Of a stretch of 64,000 nt of DNA, positions 52,615 through 61,383 are shown piece after piece; position 1 is the stretch's first letter, and every line of letters starts with the position of its first letter. Source of the DNA: Chloroflexota bacterium (GTDB lineage: Bacteria; Chloroflexota; Anaerolineae; Anaerolineales; UBA11579); NCBI GenBank assembly GCA_016191875.1, contig JACPVG010000003.1, forward strand, positions 1-64,000. Direction: 5' to 3'. Below the pieces are notes generated by a model, which saw only the letters and a program-made list of their open reading frames with translations, made no database searches and was not told the DNA's origin. Position numbers and translations under genes: made by a program.

Positions 52615-53172
52615 ATGGTCAATCTGAAAGCCGGGCGCCAGCCTAAAACGCGCATCCAGGTGGAGTATTTCGGGAGTTACAACATGCCGCCCGGCTGCGT
52701 GGCGTGCGGCAATCCGGTCACGCCGCATCAGTATGAGGTTGGCAACTCCAGTTGGAACAACAAGCAACACGTCTGGCTCAAGTTCCCCATCTGCGACGAG
52801 TGCAACCAGGCCAACAAGGCGAGCATTTCCGCCAACCGGATGGGCTGCCTGGGCGGAATCCTGCTGGCTTTGGTGGGCGGCGGCTTCGGGAGTTTCGTCA
52901 ATAGCCTGTTGACCAATGATCTCGGCTGGCTGCCCTTGCTGTGCGCCTTCCTGGGTTTCATGGCCGGGATGTGGCTGGCGCGCGGCATGAGCAAGTCGTC
53001 CAGCACGCCGGAGATGCGGGCGGCGGCCGCCCGCCTGGCGGGCTCGGTGCGGATGGCGGGGTTCAAGCTGCCCCCACTGTTCGGCAAGGGCTGGATCAAG
53101 CTTGATTTCGCCAACCCGGACTACGCGTCTCAATTCATGATGATGAACGGGGGCAAAATCGTCCGGTTCTGA
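52615..53172 (+). CDS. Membrane protein with two CxxC pairs, unknown
   Basis: 185 residues from the ATG at 52615, preceded by GGGAGG. A zinc-ribbon-like N-terminal part has CVACGNP (about residue 29) and ICDECNQ (about residue 59). Two membrane helices follow (about residues 77-97 and 103-123), then a soluble C-terminal part of about 60 residues with KLPPLFGKGWIKLDFANPDY. Not recognised as a named family. It is expressed from the promoter/operator at 52468-52523, so its level is probably controlled by a repressor. Confidence 0.7.
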   Translation: MVNLKAGRQPKTRIQVEYFGSYNMPPGCVACGNPVTPHQYEVGNSSWNNKQHVWLKFPICDECNQANKASISANRMGCLGGILLALVGGGFGSFVNSLLTNDLGWLPLLCAFLGFMAGMWLARGMSKSSSTPEMRAAAARLAGSVRMAGFKLPPLFGKGWIKLDFANPDYASQFMMMNGGKIVRF

Positions 53173-53206
53173 GGCTTCGGGCGGGGCAGCGGCCCGCGGC
53201 ATACCG

Positions 53207-53212
53207 TATAAT
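53207..53212 (+). promoter_or_regulatory. -10 box (TATAAT), leaderless
   Basis: A perfect TATAAT, then six nucleotides, then the ATG at 53219 of the phosphotransferase gene. There is no Shine-Dalgarno sequence. Confidence 0.55.
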
Positions 53213-53218
53213 CCCGGC

Positions 53219-54013
53219 ATGTCAAAAGGTGCGCACATCGCCGACGGCCGCACGGCCGAGGTCTTCGCCTGGGACGACGGCCGGGTCCTCAAACTCTTCC
53301 GGCCCGGCTGGGACGCCGGGGCCGCCGACTATGAGCATGGGGTGGCGCGGGCCGTGCAGGCCACCGGCTTCGCCTGCCCGCAGGTTTTCGAGCGCGTGGA
53401 GGTGGAAGGGCGGCCGGGCATCGTCTACGAGCGCATCGAAGGCCGGCCCCTGCTGGCCGATTTCCAGAAGGCGCCGTGGCGCTTCCCGGCGCTGGCGCGG
53501 CGGCTGGCGCGCCTTCAGGCCGACATGCACACCCGCGCCCCGCAGGGCCTGCCGGACATGCACGAGAAACTCAAACGCCGAATCGAGGGGCTGGATGGGG
53601 CGAGTGAGGCGCAACGCGCGGCGCTGCTGGCCCGGCTGGAGAGCCTGCCGCGCGGCGACCGCCTGCTGCACGGCGACTTCCACCTGGAGAACGTGTACGA
53701 GACGGCCAACGGCGCACTGATCCTGGACTGGGTGGACGCGGCCTGCGGCCATCCCCTGGCGGATGTGGCCCGCTCGGTGCTGCTATTGCAGCATTCCTAC
53801 GTGGACCCGGCCACGCCGGGCTACGCCCTGATCCAACTGCTGCGGCGGCTGTTCGTGCGTGTGTATCTCAAAGAGTACTTCCGGCACAGCCCGCACAGTT
53901 CCGGAGACCTGCGTCCGTGGTTCGCGCCGGTGTTCGCCGCCCGCCTGCGCGAAGACATCCCCGGCGAGGTGGAGACGCTTGTGCCACTGATCGAGAGGGA
54001 GTTGGGCCAATAA
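53219..54013 (+). CDS. APH/choline-kinase-like phosphotransferase family protein
   Basis: 264 residues of the phosphotransferase kinase fold. The N-lobe shows GRVLKLFRPGWDA with a likely ATP-binding Lys. The catalytic loop is RLLHGDFHLENVY (about residues 148-160, HGDxHxxN) and the metal-binding Asp is in LILDWVDA. It is unlike the phosphotransferase at 10515 in sequence. The substrate is unknown. The last ~80 nt of the gene are repeated in altered form at 54572-54649. The start is leaderless by position of the -10 box. Confidence 0.8.
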   Translation: MSKGAHIADGRTAEVFAWDDGRVLKLFRPGWDAGAADYEHGVARAVQATGFACPQVFERVEVEGRPGIVYERIEGRPLLADFQKAPWRFPALARRLARLQADMHTRAPQGLPDMHEKLKRRIEGLDGASEAQRAALLARLESLPRGDRLLHGDFHLENVYETANGALILDWVDAACGHPLADVARSVLLLQHSYVDPATPGYALIQLLRRLFVRVYLKEYFRHSPHSSGDLRPWFAPVFAARLREDIPGEVETLVPLIERELGQ

Positions 54014-54090
54014 GGATGACAGAATCCGCCGGGACTGATTTCCGCTCTACCGGTGTTGCCTCATTCCATGTCCGTGTCGCGGAGGAAACT

Positions 54091-54558
54091 ATGAGCAGCT
54101 TCAGCATGAAAGTGGGGCATTATTACCGCGGTGATCCGTTTCGGGGGAGACAGGACGCGGAACCCACCGCGCGATCCGTGATCGAGGCGCTGGCTATCAG
54201 CCAACCCGCGCCGGACGTCCTCGAGGTGTCCTTCAAGGAGGCCAACGAGACCTTCCATGTGGGTCCAAGCAACCCTGAGCCAGCCGGATTCAGCAAAGCA
54301 GGCGGGCCAATCAGCGGCGAACAGGCTCTAGTGGCCCTGGCAAGGGCCCTGGGTAATAAGGATACTTACTGGTTCGATGAATTCGCGACGGACCAGAATG
54401 TCACCTCAGACGGGGTTGTTGTCCGCTGGCAGGACGCGAAGTTCTACGTGGACGAAAATGACCGCAGCCAATTCAACGGACTATGGCTTTATGAATTGCG
54501 GCGGACAGGGGAAAGCGAATACCACATCCTGATACGGCGTATCCCGGCTGCCAGGTAA
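54091..54558 (+). CDS. Unknown small protein, between a gene and its duplicated tail
   Basis: 155 residues from the ATG at 54091, which has GGAGGAAA directly upstream; an ATG at 54016 is also in frame. No family is recognised. It looks like a single alpha/beta domain: KVGHYYRGDPFRGRQDAEPT, then VSFKEANETFHVGP and GVVVRWQDAKFYVDENDRSQ, and a terminal strand YHILIRRIPAAR. No signal peptide or membrane helix. Its position between the phosphotransferase gene and a copy of that gene's 3' end suggests it was inserted or carried in by a duplication. Confidence 0.6.
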   Translation: MSSFSMKVGHYYRGDPFRGRQDAEPTARSVIEALAISQPAPDVLEVSFKEANETFHVGPSNPEPAGFSKAGGPISGEQALVALARALGNKDTYWFDEFATDQNVTSDGVVVRWQDAKFYVDENDRSQFNGLWLYELRRTGESEYHILIRRIPAAR

Positions 54559-54571
54559 CAAGGGCGAGATC

Positions 54572-54649
54572 TTCGCCGCGCGCCTTCGCGAGGACATCCC
54601 CGGCGAGGTGGACGCGCTGGCGCCGCTGATCGAGAGGGAGCTGGTTTAG
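54572..54649 (+). pseudogene. Duplicated 3' end of a phosphotransferase gene
   Basis: In frame it reads FAARLREDIPGEVDAL then APLIERELV and stop, almost the same as the C-terminus of the gene ending at 54013 (FAARLREDIPGEVETL, VPLIERELGQ). There is no start or catalytic domain. It is the remnant of a second copy whose 5' part was lost or replaced. Confidence 0.75.
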
Positions 54650-54747
54650 AAGCGCTGTTCTGTTGCGGGGACCTTCACGCCAGGAATTGTCGTTCTAAGA
54701 GAGCGGTCAATCTGCCCTCTGAATTGCGAACCCCCTCATCCGCGACC

Positions 54748-54930
54748 AAAAGCCTGTCCCGAACGAAGTGAAGGAAATCTCGCGAAGGGGGCCCTATTTG
54801 CGGCGGTGTTGCGTCGGTTTCGAGGCCCTTCTGACGAGATTTCCTTCGCTACACTCAGGACAGGCTCTCAGTCGGGTTTGCGAGTTGCGCCAGATTCGAG
54901 GGATGGTTGCACCCTTCTTCGGAATGACAA
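54748..54930. repeat. Inverted-repeat element, copy 1
   Basis: A 32-nt arm (54751-54782, AGCCTGTCCCGAACGAAGTG...) pairs with 54835-54866 with a few mismatches. Downstream follow CTCAGTCGGG and CCCTTCTTCGGAATGACAA, which also close the element at 59705-59895. The remainder of the 54650-54965 spacer shows no gene. Confidence 0.6.
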
Positions 54931-54965
54931 AATAGCCTGTTGGGCAACCATGTAGCAGAGCGGTC

Positions 54966-56897
54966 CTACAACTCCAACTGGTCGGCTACCCAATCCAGGC
55001 CCAGGCGCTCGAGGGTGGGGCGGGTGGGGTTGCCGGTTTCGGCATCCCAGCCGGATTGTTCGTAGTAGGAGTCGAGCGCGGCCTCGAATTCGTCCTCGTC
55101 CAGTTTGAAGCCGTCGCTGGCGCCGCCCTTGAGGGCTTTCTTGAACAACTTGGCGGGCAGTTTGTCCGCTTTGCGGTCCAGCCCTTCGCGGGCGTTGAAG
55201 GCGCGCAGCATATTCAGACGGCGCTCACCGACTTCCTGGATTTCCTCGATGGTCACGTCCCAGCCGGTGATGGCGCGCACGGTCTCGACGGTCTGGTCGG
55301 GGCCGTAGAGTTGCCAGGCCGGGCCGAACACGAACTGGCACAGGTTCAGGCTGTCGAGCGCGCTGTACAGGCGCTGGGTGCGCACGGCAAAGTCGATCTT
55401 CTCGGCGTCCAGCGAGCGCCGGGGCAGTTCCTTGTTCACGCCGATCATGGCGAGGCGCTCCTTGTTGGCTTCAAAGTCGCCTTCCACAGCCGGGTCGTGC
55501 TCGCTGGACTGGTGGTCGGCCCCGAAGGGGTTGACGGCGTAGATGACTGCCAGCGATTTCTTGACCTGCGGCATGTGGGCGGGCAGTTCCTGGCCCTTGA
55601 CGGTGATGAGGTAATCCGCCAGGCCGCGCCCCATCTCTTCCGCGGCGCGCTGGCTGCCCTCGGCGAGAATATCGCCAAACCCCGTGCGGGTGGCGATCAT
55701 CTCGGTGAGTTTCACCATGCTCTCAGCGTTGCCCCAGGTGAGGTCGAGGCCGGTATCTTCCTGCGTCAGTTTGCCTTCGTTGTAGGCTTCGTAGGCCCAC
55801 GAGATGGTCGCGCCGCACGAGATGGTGTCCATGCCGTACTGGTTGCAGAGTTCGTTGGCTTTGGCGATGGCGGCCAGGTCGTTGATGCCGGCGTAGTTGC
55901 CGAAGGTGCTGGTGGTTTCGTATTCCGGGCCGCCGTAGCGCGGGTCAACCTTATAGGGGCCTTCCTGGATCTCGACCACGCGCTTGCAGCGCACGGTGCA
56001 GGCGTAGCAGGTGTCGCGGCCGAGGCGGTCCTGTTTGCCTTCTTCGGCGCCCTTCAGGATTGTGTCGTACATCGTGGTGCCGTCGATGGCTTCCCAGTCG
56101 GCGAACACGCCGCTGTTGTAGTTGTAGGCCGGCAGCGAGCCGATGGTCTGGTTGGCGCCGGTGGTCTCGGCGGTGCCATATTTGCCGAGGCCGGCGATGC
56201 CGCTGGACGGCAGTTTAGCCACCCCCCAGCGCGCCAGGTCGGAGACGGCCTTTTTGTCGGCCACTTCCAGTTTGCTCGTGCCGCGCACGGCGATGGCTTT
56301 GAGGTTTTTGCTGCCCATCACCGCGCCCAGGCCGGTGCGGCCGTTGGCGCGGTTGGACATGTTCATGACCGCGGCGAAGCGCACCTGGTTTTCGCCCGCC
56401 GGGCCGACCTGCAGGACTTCGATCTTGTCGTCGCCCAATTCGGCCTTGATGGCGTCTTCGGCGTCGGCGGTGATGCGCCCCCACAGGTGCACCGCGGGGC
56501 GGAATTCGACCGCGCCATCCTTAATCCACAGGTAGACCGGTTCTCTGGCCGCGCCCTTGATGACAATGGCGTCAAACCCGGCGAATTTGAGTTCGGCAGG
56601 CCAGAAGCCGCCGGTCTGGCTGTCGCCGATGGCGCCGGTGAGCGGGGATTTGGCGGCGGCGGTCATGCGGCTCTGGCCGGAGAGCGGCGCGCCGGTGAGC
56701 ACGCTGAGGGCGAACACCAGCACATTGTCCGGGCCGAGCGGTTCGGCCCCGGCGGGCATGTCGCGCAGCAGGTAGAACATGGCGAGGGCGCTGCCGCCCA
56801 TGTATTTGCGATAGAAGGCTTCGTCAGGGGTTTCGACGGAGTGGGTGAGGTCGGTGAGGTTGATGTGCAGGATCTTGCCGGTGTAGCCGTAGGGCAT
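54966..56897 (-). CDS. aor: Aldehyde:ferredoxin oxidoreductase (tungsten pterin enzyme)
   Basis: 643 residues, close to the usual ~600. The N-terminal domain starts YGYTGKILHINLTDL and holds KYMGGSALAMFYLL and the pterin-binding RMTAAAKSPLTGAIGDSQTG (first part shown). NRANGRTGLGAVMGSKNLKA is the second pterin loop. The 4Fe-4S cluster is bound by DTCYACTVRCKR (CxxCxxxC) and a later Cys in LNLCQFVFGP. It oxidises aldehydes to acids with ferredoxin, or works in reverse. AAGGAG precedes the ATG. It is 59 nt downstream of a MoaD-like gene. Confidence 0.93.
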   Translation of the reverse strand: MPYGYTGKILHINLTDLTHSVETPDEAFYRKYMGGSALAMFYLLRDMPAGAEPLGPDNVLVFALSVLTGAPLSGQSRMTAAAKSPLTGAIGDSQTGGFWPAELKFAGFDAIVIKGAAREPVYLWIKDGAVEFRPAVHLWGRITADAEDAIKAELGDDKIEVLQVGPAGENQVRFAAVMNMSNRANGRTGLGAVMGSKNLKAIAVRGTSKLEVADKKAVSDLARWGVAKLPSSGIAGLGKYGTAETTGANQTIGSLPAYNYNSGVFADWEAIDGTTMYDTILKGAEEGKQDRLGRDTCYACTVRCKRVVEIQEGPYKVDPRYGGPEYETTSTFGNYAGINDLAAIAKANELCNQYGMDTISCGATISWAYEAYNEGKLTQEDTGLDLTWGNAESMVKLTEMIATRTGFGDILAEGSQRAAEEMGRGLADYLITVKGQELPAHMPQVKKSLAVIYAVNPFGADHQSSEHDPAVEGDFEANKERLAMIGVNKELPRRSLDAEKIDFAVRTQRLYSALDSLNLCQFVFGPAWQLYGPDQTVETVRAITGWDVTIEEIQEVGERRLNMLRAFNAREGLDRKADKLPAKLFKKALKGGASDGFKLDEDEFEAALDSYYEQSGWDAETGNPTRPTLERLGLDWVADQLEL

Positions 56898-56956
56898 GGG
56901 GTACTCCTTTTCCAGCAGGCGACCAGGTTGCGTCTGGTTTAAGCCCGCGGTCTGAT

Positions 56957-57190
56957 TCAGCCGCCGCCGACGGCAGAGAAGACGCGCACCCGGTCGCCGG
57001 GGCTGAGGCGGCGCGCAAGGTCGGGTTCGTGTTCGTCGTTGACGCTGATGACCACGCGCTTCGGCAGGCCGAGTTGAGCCAGCAGGTCGTCGAGGGTCGC
57101 GCCGTCGTGCAGGTCGAGCGTGGCCTGGCCTTTGGCCTCCGGCGGCAGTACCTCGCGCAGGGTGGAATACAACTTCAGGTGAATCTGCAT
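56957..57190 (-). CDS. MoaD/ThiS-like ubiquitin-fold sulfur carrier
   Basis: 77 residues with beta-grasp fold. It begins MQIHLKLYSTLREVLPPEA, continues GATLDDLLAQLGLPKRVVIS and ends SPGDRVRVFSAVGGG, the C-terminal Gly-Gly needed for thiocarboxylation. Such AOR-linked MoaD proteins presumably supply sulfur for the tungstopterin. The true end is GGG, so one residue may need trimming or the last Gly is used. TATAAT (57224-57229, minus) lies about 35 nt upstream. The leader contains a GGGCGGG/CCCGCCC hairpin close to the start codon. Confidence 0.88.
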   Translation of the reverse strand: MQIHLKLYSTLREVLPPEAKGQATLDLHDGATLDDLLAQLGLPKRVVISVNDEHEPDLARRLSPGDRVRVFSAVGGG

Positions 57191-57249
57191 GGCTTGCGGT
57201 GGGCGGGCAGCCCGCCCGATTTCATTATAAGGGAAAGGGGAATGCCGGT

Positions 57250-59580
57250 CTATTCTTCTTCAGGAGCCGCCTGCGGCAGCCAGACGTAGAAGGCGCTGCC
57301 GCGGCCCACCTTGCTTTCCACCCAGATGCGCCCGCCGTGGGCCCCCACGGCCAGTTTGCAGAACGCCAGGCCCAGCCCGTTGCCGCCGCGCCGCCCGACG
57401 ATGCCCTCCACCCGGCGGTATTTCTCGAAGAGGGCCGCCTGGGCTTCCTCCGGGATGCCGGGGCCGTTGTCTTCCACCGCGAACTGCACGTGGTTCTCGC
57501 CGCGCTGGGCGCTGAGGGTCACCCGCCCGCCGTCGGGCGTGAACTTGATGGCGTTGTCCACCAAGTTGGCCAGGACGCGGTCCATCAGGCCCATATCCAG
57601 GGTCGCCGGGCGGATGGCGGCGTCCAGTTCCAGCGTAAGGGCGATGTGGGCTTCGAGCGCGGCGGGCATGAAGCGCTGGCGCAGTCCTTCCAGCCATTCC
57701 GGCAGTTCAGCATCTTCCAGCCGGAGGGTGAGCTCGCCGTTCTCCAGTTTGGAGATGTCCAGCAGGTTGCCGATCATATCCAGCATGCGCTGGCTGCCGC
57801 GCAAGGCCAGGTTGACATGCTCGGGGATGCGCTGCGGGTCGCCCTGTTCGAGTTCGAATTCGATCAGGTTCAGGCCGCCCTCGACCACCATCAGCGGGGC
57901 GCGCAGGTCGTGCACCAGCATGTGGGTCAGTTCGTTGCGCATGCGCGCCATGCGCCGCTCTTCGCCGAGGTCGCGGAAGACGAACAGCCAGCCCGTGATG
58001 TTTTCCTGCGCGCCCAATACCGGGCTGACCACGCGTTCCAACGGAATCGCTGCCGGGCCGGGGGCTTCAATGGCTCTGCGGGTGAAGGCGCCGCGGCTCT
58101 GCCCCAGCAGAGCCAGTTCCTGCTGGAGTTCGTCATTCCTGTAGCCGATGCGTTCGGCGATGCAGGCGCCCTCCGAATCGGCGGGGGCGGCCAGCAGGCT
58201 GCGGTGGAGCAGGGCGGTGAGCGGCAGGCCGAGGAAATCGGCCAGGGCGCGGTTGGCGGCCACCACCGTCAGGTCGGGGTTGGCCAGCAGCAGGCCCTCG
58301 CGGGTGGTGCGCAGGATGGAGTTGAGTTCCTGGACGCGGCGCGTCAGGTCTTCGTCGGTGCGGGCATACAGGCGGGCGTTCTGGATGGCCGTGGCCGCCT
58401 GGGCGGCGATGGTTTCCAGGATGCCCTTGTGTCCCTCGTCGAACTGCTGGGGCGGCTGGCCGGAGCGGGGATAGGACTGCACGGCCAGCATTCCCAATAC
58501 TTCATCGCCGGCCAGCAGGGGCACGCCCAACCAGGAGACGGGCATCGCCCCGTAGACTTCCATGCCTTGCGCCCGGAGGGCTTCGATGCCCTGCGGGTCG
58601 GTGAGCAGCGACTGCCGCCGCCGGATGATGGTTTCGGTGAGGCCGTTGGCCGCCCGGCGGGATTTGCCCGTCCGGCGCCGGTCTTCCTCCACAACGAGTG
58701 GGAAGGAGACCTCATCGGCATCGGCGTTGTAGAGCGCCACGTAGAAATTCTCGGCGGGCATCAATTCGGCCACCTGGGCGTAGACGGCGTTGAGCGTCTC
58801 ATCCAGGTCCAGGCTGGCGGCCAGAGCGCGCCCGACGTTCTGCAGGCCGCCCAGTTCGCGCACCTGGCGGCCGAGGCGTTCGCGCGCCCTGGCCTGGTCG
58901 CGCAGCACCGCGGCGATGACGCCCAGCCCGGCGCAGGCCAGCAGGAACCAGCCCAGGCCGAGGCCCTCGAATATCAGCGCCAGCAGCGGCGCGAAGATGA
59001 GCGTGGGGGCTTCATACAACACCACTATTGGCAATTCGCGCAGGTAGCGGCGGAAGTTCCGGGGTCCTTCGGTTCGGAAATACACCCCGGCCAGGATGTA
59101 ATTGACCAGCAGATAGACCAGGCTGGCGACCGCCACAGGCTTGAGGTAATTCCCCGGCAGAATAGGTACGGAACCGCCCAGGGCGGCGTAGACCCACCCG
59201 GCGGCCAGGACGCTGCCGGAAAGCATGATGGTGTTGGCGGCGGTGGTGCCGGCCAGCGCCAGCCCGCCGGAGGCGCGCGGCCAGCCGGTGAGGTCGGGCC
59301 ACAGGCGGCGGGCGACACCGTGCCCCATTGCGCCCAACGTCACCGCCACGGCGGCGGCCGGGCCGCCGAGCAGGAACAGGGCGCCGGCCGAAACCAATGG
59401 GAGCAGCGAGATCTCGCCGCCGCCGGCCGGGATGCCGAAGACCAGCGCGCCGGTCACCAGGAGGGCGAACAGCCCGGCCATGGGCAGGCTGCGGGCATCC
59501 GGGGCGGCCAACGCCAGCAACGCCCCGAACAACAGGATGGCCGTGAGGATGGAGAGGATGTGCCGGGTGTGGTCGTTCAT
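57250..59580 (-). CDS. Membrane sensor histidine kinase with GAF and PAS domains
   Basis: 776 residues from the ATG at 59580 (MNDHTRHILSIL). About eight membrane helices (residues 8-240) come first, resembling a MASE1-like or other uncharacterised sensor. A GAF domain follows (about 265-420, AENFYVALYNADADEVSFPLV), then a PAS domain (about 430-550, LLLANPDLTVVAANRALADF). Next are the HisKA box with LTHMLVHDLRAPLMVVEG (phospho-His) and HATPase_c with LVDNAIKFTPDGG (N), VEDNGPGIP (G1) and GGNGLGLAFCKL (G2). No response regulator gene is adjacent. Confidence 0.92.
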   Translation of the reverse strand: MNDHTRHILSILTAILLFGALLALAAPDARSLPMAGLFALLVTGALVFGIPAGGGEISLLPLVSAGALFLLGGPAAAVAVTLGAMGHGVARRLWPDLTGWPRASGGLALAGTTAANTIMLSGSVLAAGWVYAALGGSVPILPGNYLKPVAVASLVYLLVNYILAGVYFRTEGPRNFRRYLRELPIVVLYEAPTLIFAPLLALIFEGLGLGWFLLACAGLGVIAAVLRDQARARERLGRQVRELGGLQNVGRALAASLDLDETLNAVYAQVAELMPAENFYVALYNADADEVSFPLVVEEDRRRTGKSRRAANGLTETIIRRRQSLLTDPQGIEALRAQGMEVYGAMPVSWLGVPLLAGDEVLGMLAVQSYPRSGQPPQQFDEGHKGILETIAAQAATAIQNARLYARTDEDLTRRVQELNSILRTTREGLLLANPDLTVVAANRALADFLGLPLTALLHRSLLAAPADSEGACIAERIGYRNDELQQELALLGQSRGAFTRRAIEAPGPAAIPLERVVSPVLGAQENITGWLFVFRDLGEERRMARMRNELTHMLVHDLRAPLMVVEGGLNLIEFELEQGDPQRIPEHVNLALRGSQRMLDMIGNLLDISKLENGELTLRLEDAELPEWLEGLRQRFMPAALEAHIALTLELDAAIRPATLDMGLMDRVLANLVDNAIKFTPDGGRVTLSAQRGENHVQFAVEDNGPGIPEEAQAALFEKYRRVEGIVGRRGGNGLGLAFCKLAVGAHGGRIWVESKVGRGSAFYVWLPQAAPEEE

Positions 59581-59704
59581 GGGCTGGCGCGGCTCCGATG
59601 GAGCAGTCAATTGCTGTGTTCTGCCACTATCATACAATCGAATCGCCAACCTGGGAGACCAGGTTGTGTTGATATTTCAACGCACATACCGAACACGTTG
59701 CCAT

Positions 59705-59895
59705 TCCGAGCGAAGCGAGAACCTGTCCTGCCTGCCCTGAACGGAGTGAAAGGAACGAAGTGAAGGTATCTCGGGAAGAAACTCGCTGATTCGGCGTAAA
59801 ACGCGCCTGAAATTACCACCCTTTTCGAGATTCCTCAGTCGGGCGCGCGGTTGAATGTAAGCCATTGCTCTTTATGCCCTCCTTCGGAATGACAA
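59705..59895. repeat. Inverted-repeat element, copy 2
   Basis: GAGAACCTGTCCTGCCTGCCC, GAACGAAGTGAAGGTATCTC, then CGAGATTCCTCAGTCGGGCG and finally CCTCCTTCGGAATGACAA match the order of 54748-54930. The whole 59581-60002 spacer has no gene. Confidence 0.55.
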
Positions 59896-59924
59896 TTCTT
59901 GGGGATCTCCTCAAATGTCAACAG

Positions 59925-59961
59925 AACCTAAAAACCGGCCGCCTGAGGGGCAGGCGGCCGG
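59925..59961 (-). terminator. Intrinsic terminator of the hydrolase lipoprotein
   Basis: CCGGCCGCCTG (59935-59945) pairs perfectly with CAGGCGGCCGG (59951-59961); on the minus strand TTTTTAGG follows. Confidence 0.85.
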
Positions 59962-60002
59962 CGGGGGGCGGTTGCCAGGCGGGGCAGGGCGTCGCCGCGC
60001 TC

Positions 60003-61022
60003 CTACGGCTGGGTGGGCAGGCCGGTGGCCTGTTCCAGCCATTCCAGAATCAGTTCCAGGGTGGTTGGCGCGCCTTCGGGCTGGACGGGACGAAACTCCG
60101 GCTGGATGAGGAACATGGCGTGGTCGCCGCCGGGGAAGATAAACGCCAGGTGATTGGCGTGCTGCGGAGCGGCACACAGCTTGGGCGAGTCGAAATCTTC
60201 TTCCGCCGCCAGGCAATACACCAGATGCCCGGCCTCCGCCAGTTCACGGGCGCCTTCTTCGTAAGGGAAGGGCGCGCCAAGGTAGTTGCCGGGCGAGAGC
60301 GGCAGCGCGCCGATGCAGGCCGCGCCGTCAATCGGTTCGCGGTTGAACAGCACGCAGCCATCCAGGGCGCCATCGGCGCCGATGCTGCCGCCCAGGGCCA
60401 GGATGCGGGCCGGGTCGGCGCCTTCCAGCGTGGCGGCGAAGCGCACGGCGGCCAGGGCGTCTTGCAGTTCGCTATCCGGCGTGTTGCCGCGCGGGCTGCC
60501 GCCAAAACCGCCGAAGTCGAACACCAGCACGCCGAAGGAGGCTTCCGGCAAGACCATCGGGAACCAGGAGGGATCGAGCCAGGGGCCGTTCACGCCGCTG
60601 CCGGGCCAGGGGCCGGGGGTGTATTCGTCCGGGCGGTTTTGCAGCCAGGGGGCGATCTGCCACCAGTCGTACTGGTCGCCGCCGGCCCAGTGCATCATCA
60701 CCACGATGGGGGCCGGGTTGACCCTGGCGGGGTAGTACCAGCCGTTCAGCGCCCGCCCGTCGGCGGTGGGGATGGTGACGGCCACCGGCTCGGCGGGGAG
60801 CGGCGGGTTCTGGCTCTGCCAGGCGTCGGCCGCGGAGTCGTCGGGCGGGGTTTCGACGGTTGGGGTTTCCGCCGGCGGTTGTTCGGCCGGCGGGCTGGTC
60901 TGGCTGGGGGCGGCCTGGTCTTCGGGCGGCTCGGCCTCCGGGACCCCCGGCGCGCAGGCGGCCAACAACAGGGCGGCGGCCAACAGCAGGGCGGCGGCCG
61001 GGAACAGTCTGACGCGGTACAT
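60003..61022 (-). CDS. Alpha/beta-hydrolase-fold lipoprotein
   Basis: 339 residues. AGGAGGTCAG precedes the ATG. The lipobox LLLAACAPG gives Cys at about residue 23. A Pro/Glu/Thr-rich linker runs to about residue 75. The hydrolase domain has VVMMHWAGGDQYDW (oxyanion-hole strand), VLVFDFGGFGGSPRG, a nucleophile elbow LALGGSIGADGAL, an Asp in LAAEEDFDSPKLC and a terminal His in FPGGDHAMFL. It is related to the dienelactone hydrolase/X-Pro group by general layout only. It acts on the outer side of the membrane; the substrate is unknown. Confidence 0.8.
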   Translation of the reverse strand: MYRVRLFPAAALLLAAALLLAACAPGVPEAEPPEDQAAPSQTSPPAEQPPAETPTVETPPDDSAADAWQSQNPPLPAEPVAVTIPTADGRALNGWYYPARVNPAPIVVMMHWAGGDQYDWWQIAPWLQNRPDEYTPGPWPGSGVNGPWLDPSWFPMVLPEASFGVLVFDFGGFGGSPRGNTPDSELQDALAAVRFAATLEGADPARILALGGSIGADGALDGCVLFNREPIDGAACIGALPLSPGNYLGAPFPYEEGARELAEAGHLVYCLAAEEDFDSPKLCAAPQHANHLAFIFPGGDHAMFLIQPEFRPVQPEGAPTTLELILEWLEQATGLPTQP

Positions 61023-61120
61023 GGATTCTGACCTCCTATCCTCTGGAGACAGGTTTGGGATGTTTTCATTATATAAGGAAATTCGCCTTCGGACGGAAGC
61101 GGGGGAGTGGTGGGGATGAT

Positions 61121-61252
61121 GAGTCGCTGAAAGAGACGGCGATATTGGGTAATCCAGTTTCGATTTCCCGCACCACGCGCAGGGGCGACCCGCAGGTCGC
61201 CCCTGCTACATGTTGGGGTCTTGCAGAACTGATTCGAATCGATCAGTCATCG
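61121..61252 (+). repeat. Dispersed ~150-bp repeat, copy 2
   Basis: Matches the minus strand of 22325-22476, with the hairpin AGGGGCGACC-CGCA-GGTCGCCCCT at its centre but without the insert in the loop. The rest of the 61023-61383 spacer shows no gene; the promoter of the next gene follows. Confidence 0.7.
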
Positions 61253-61307
61253 CTCCCTTTTTCGGTTGGGTATGGGGAATTGGTACTCTTGTCTCAGCGA
61301 TTGCCTA

Positions 61308-61336
61308 TTGTTTTAGAGCCGTTCAGTCGCTATAAT
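61308..61336 (+). promoter_or_regulatory. Promoter of the Cys-rich lipoprotein gene
   Basis: TTGTTT (61308-61313), 17 nt, TATAAT (61331-61336), in an AT-rich stretch. The expected leader is about 40 nt and carries GAGGAG before the ATG at 61384. Confidence 0.65.
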
Positions 61337-61383
61337 AAAAATTGGATTCCTCTCAAAATTGATAGGTTTCACGAGGAGTAGAG

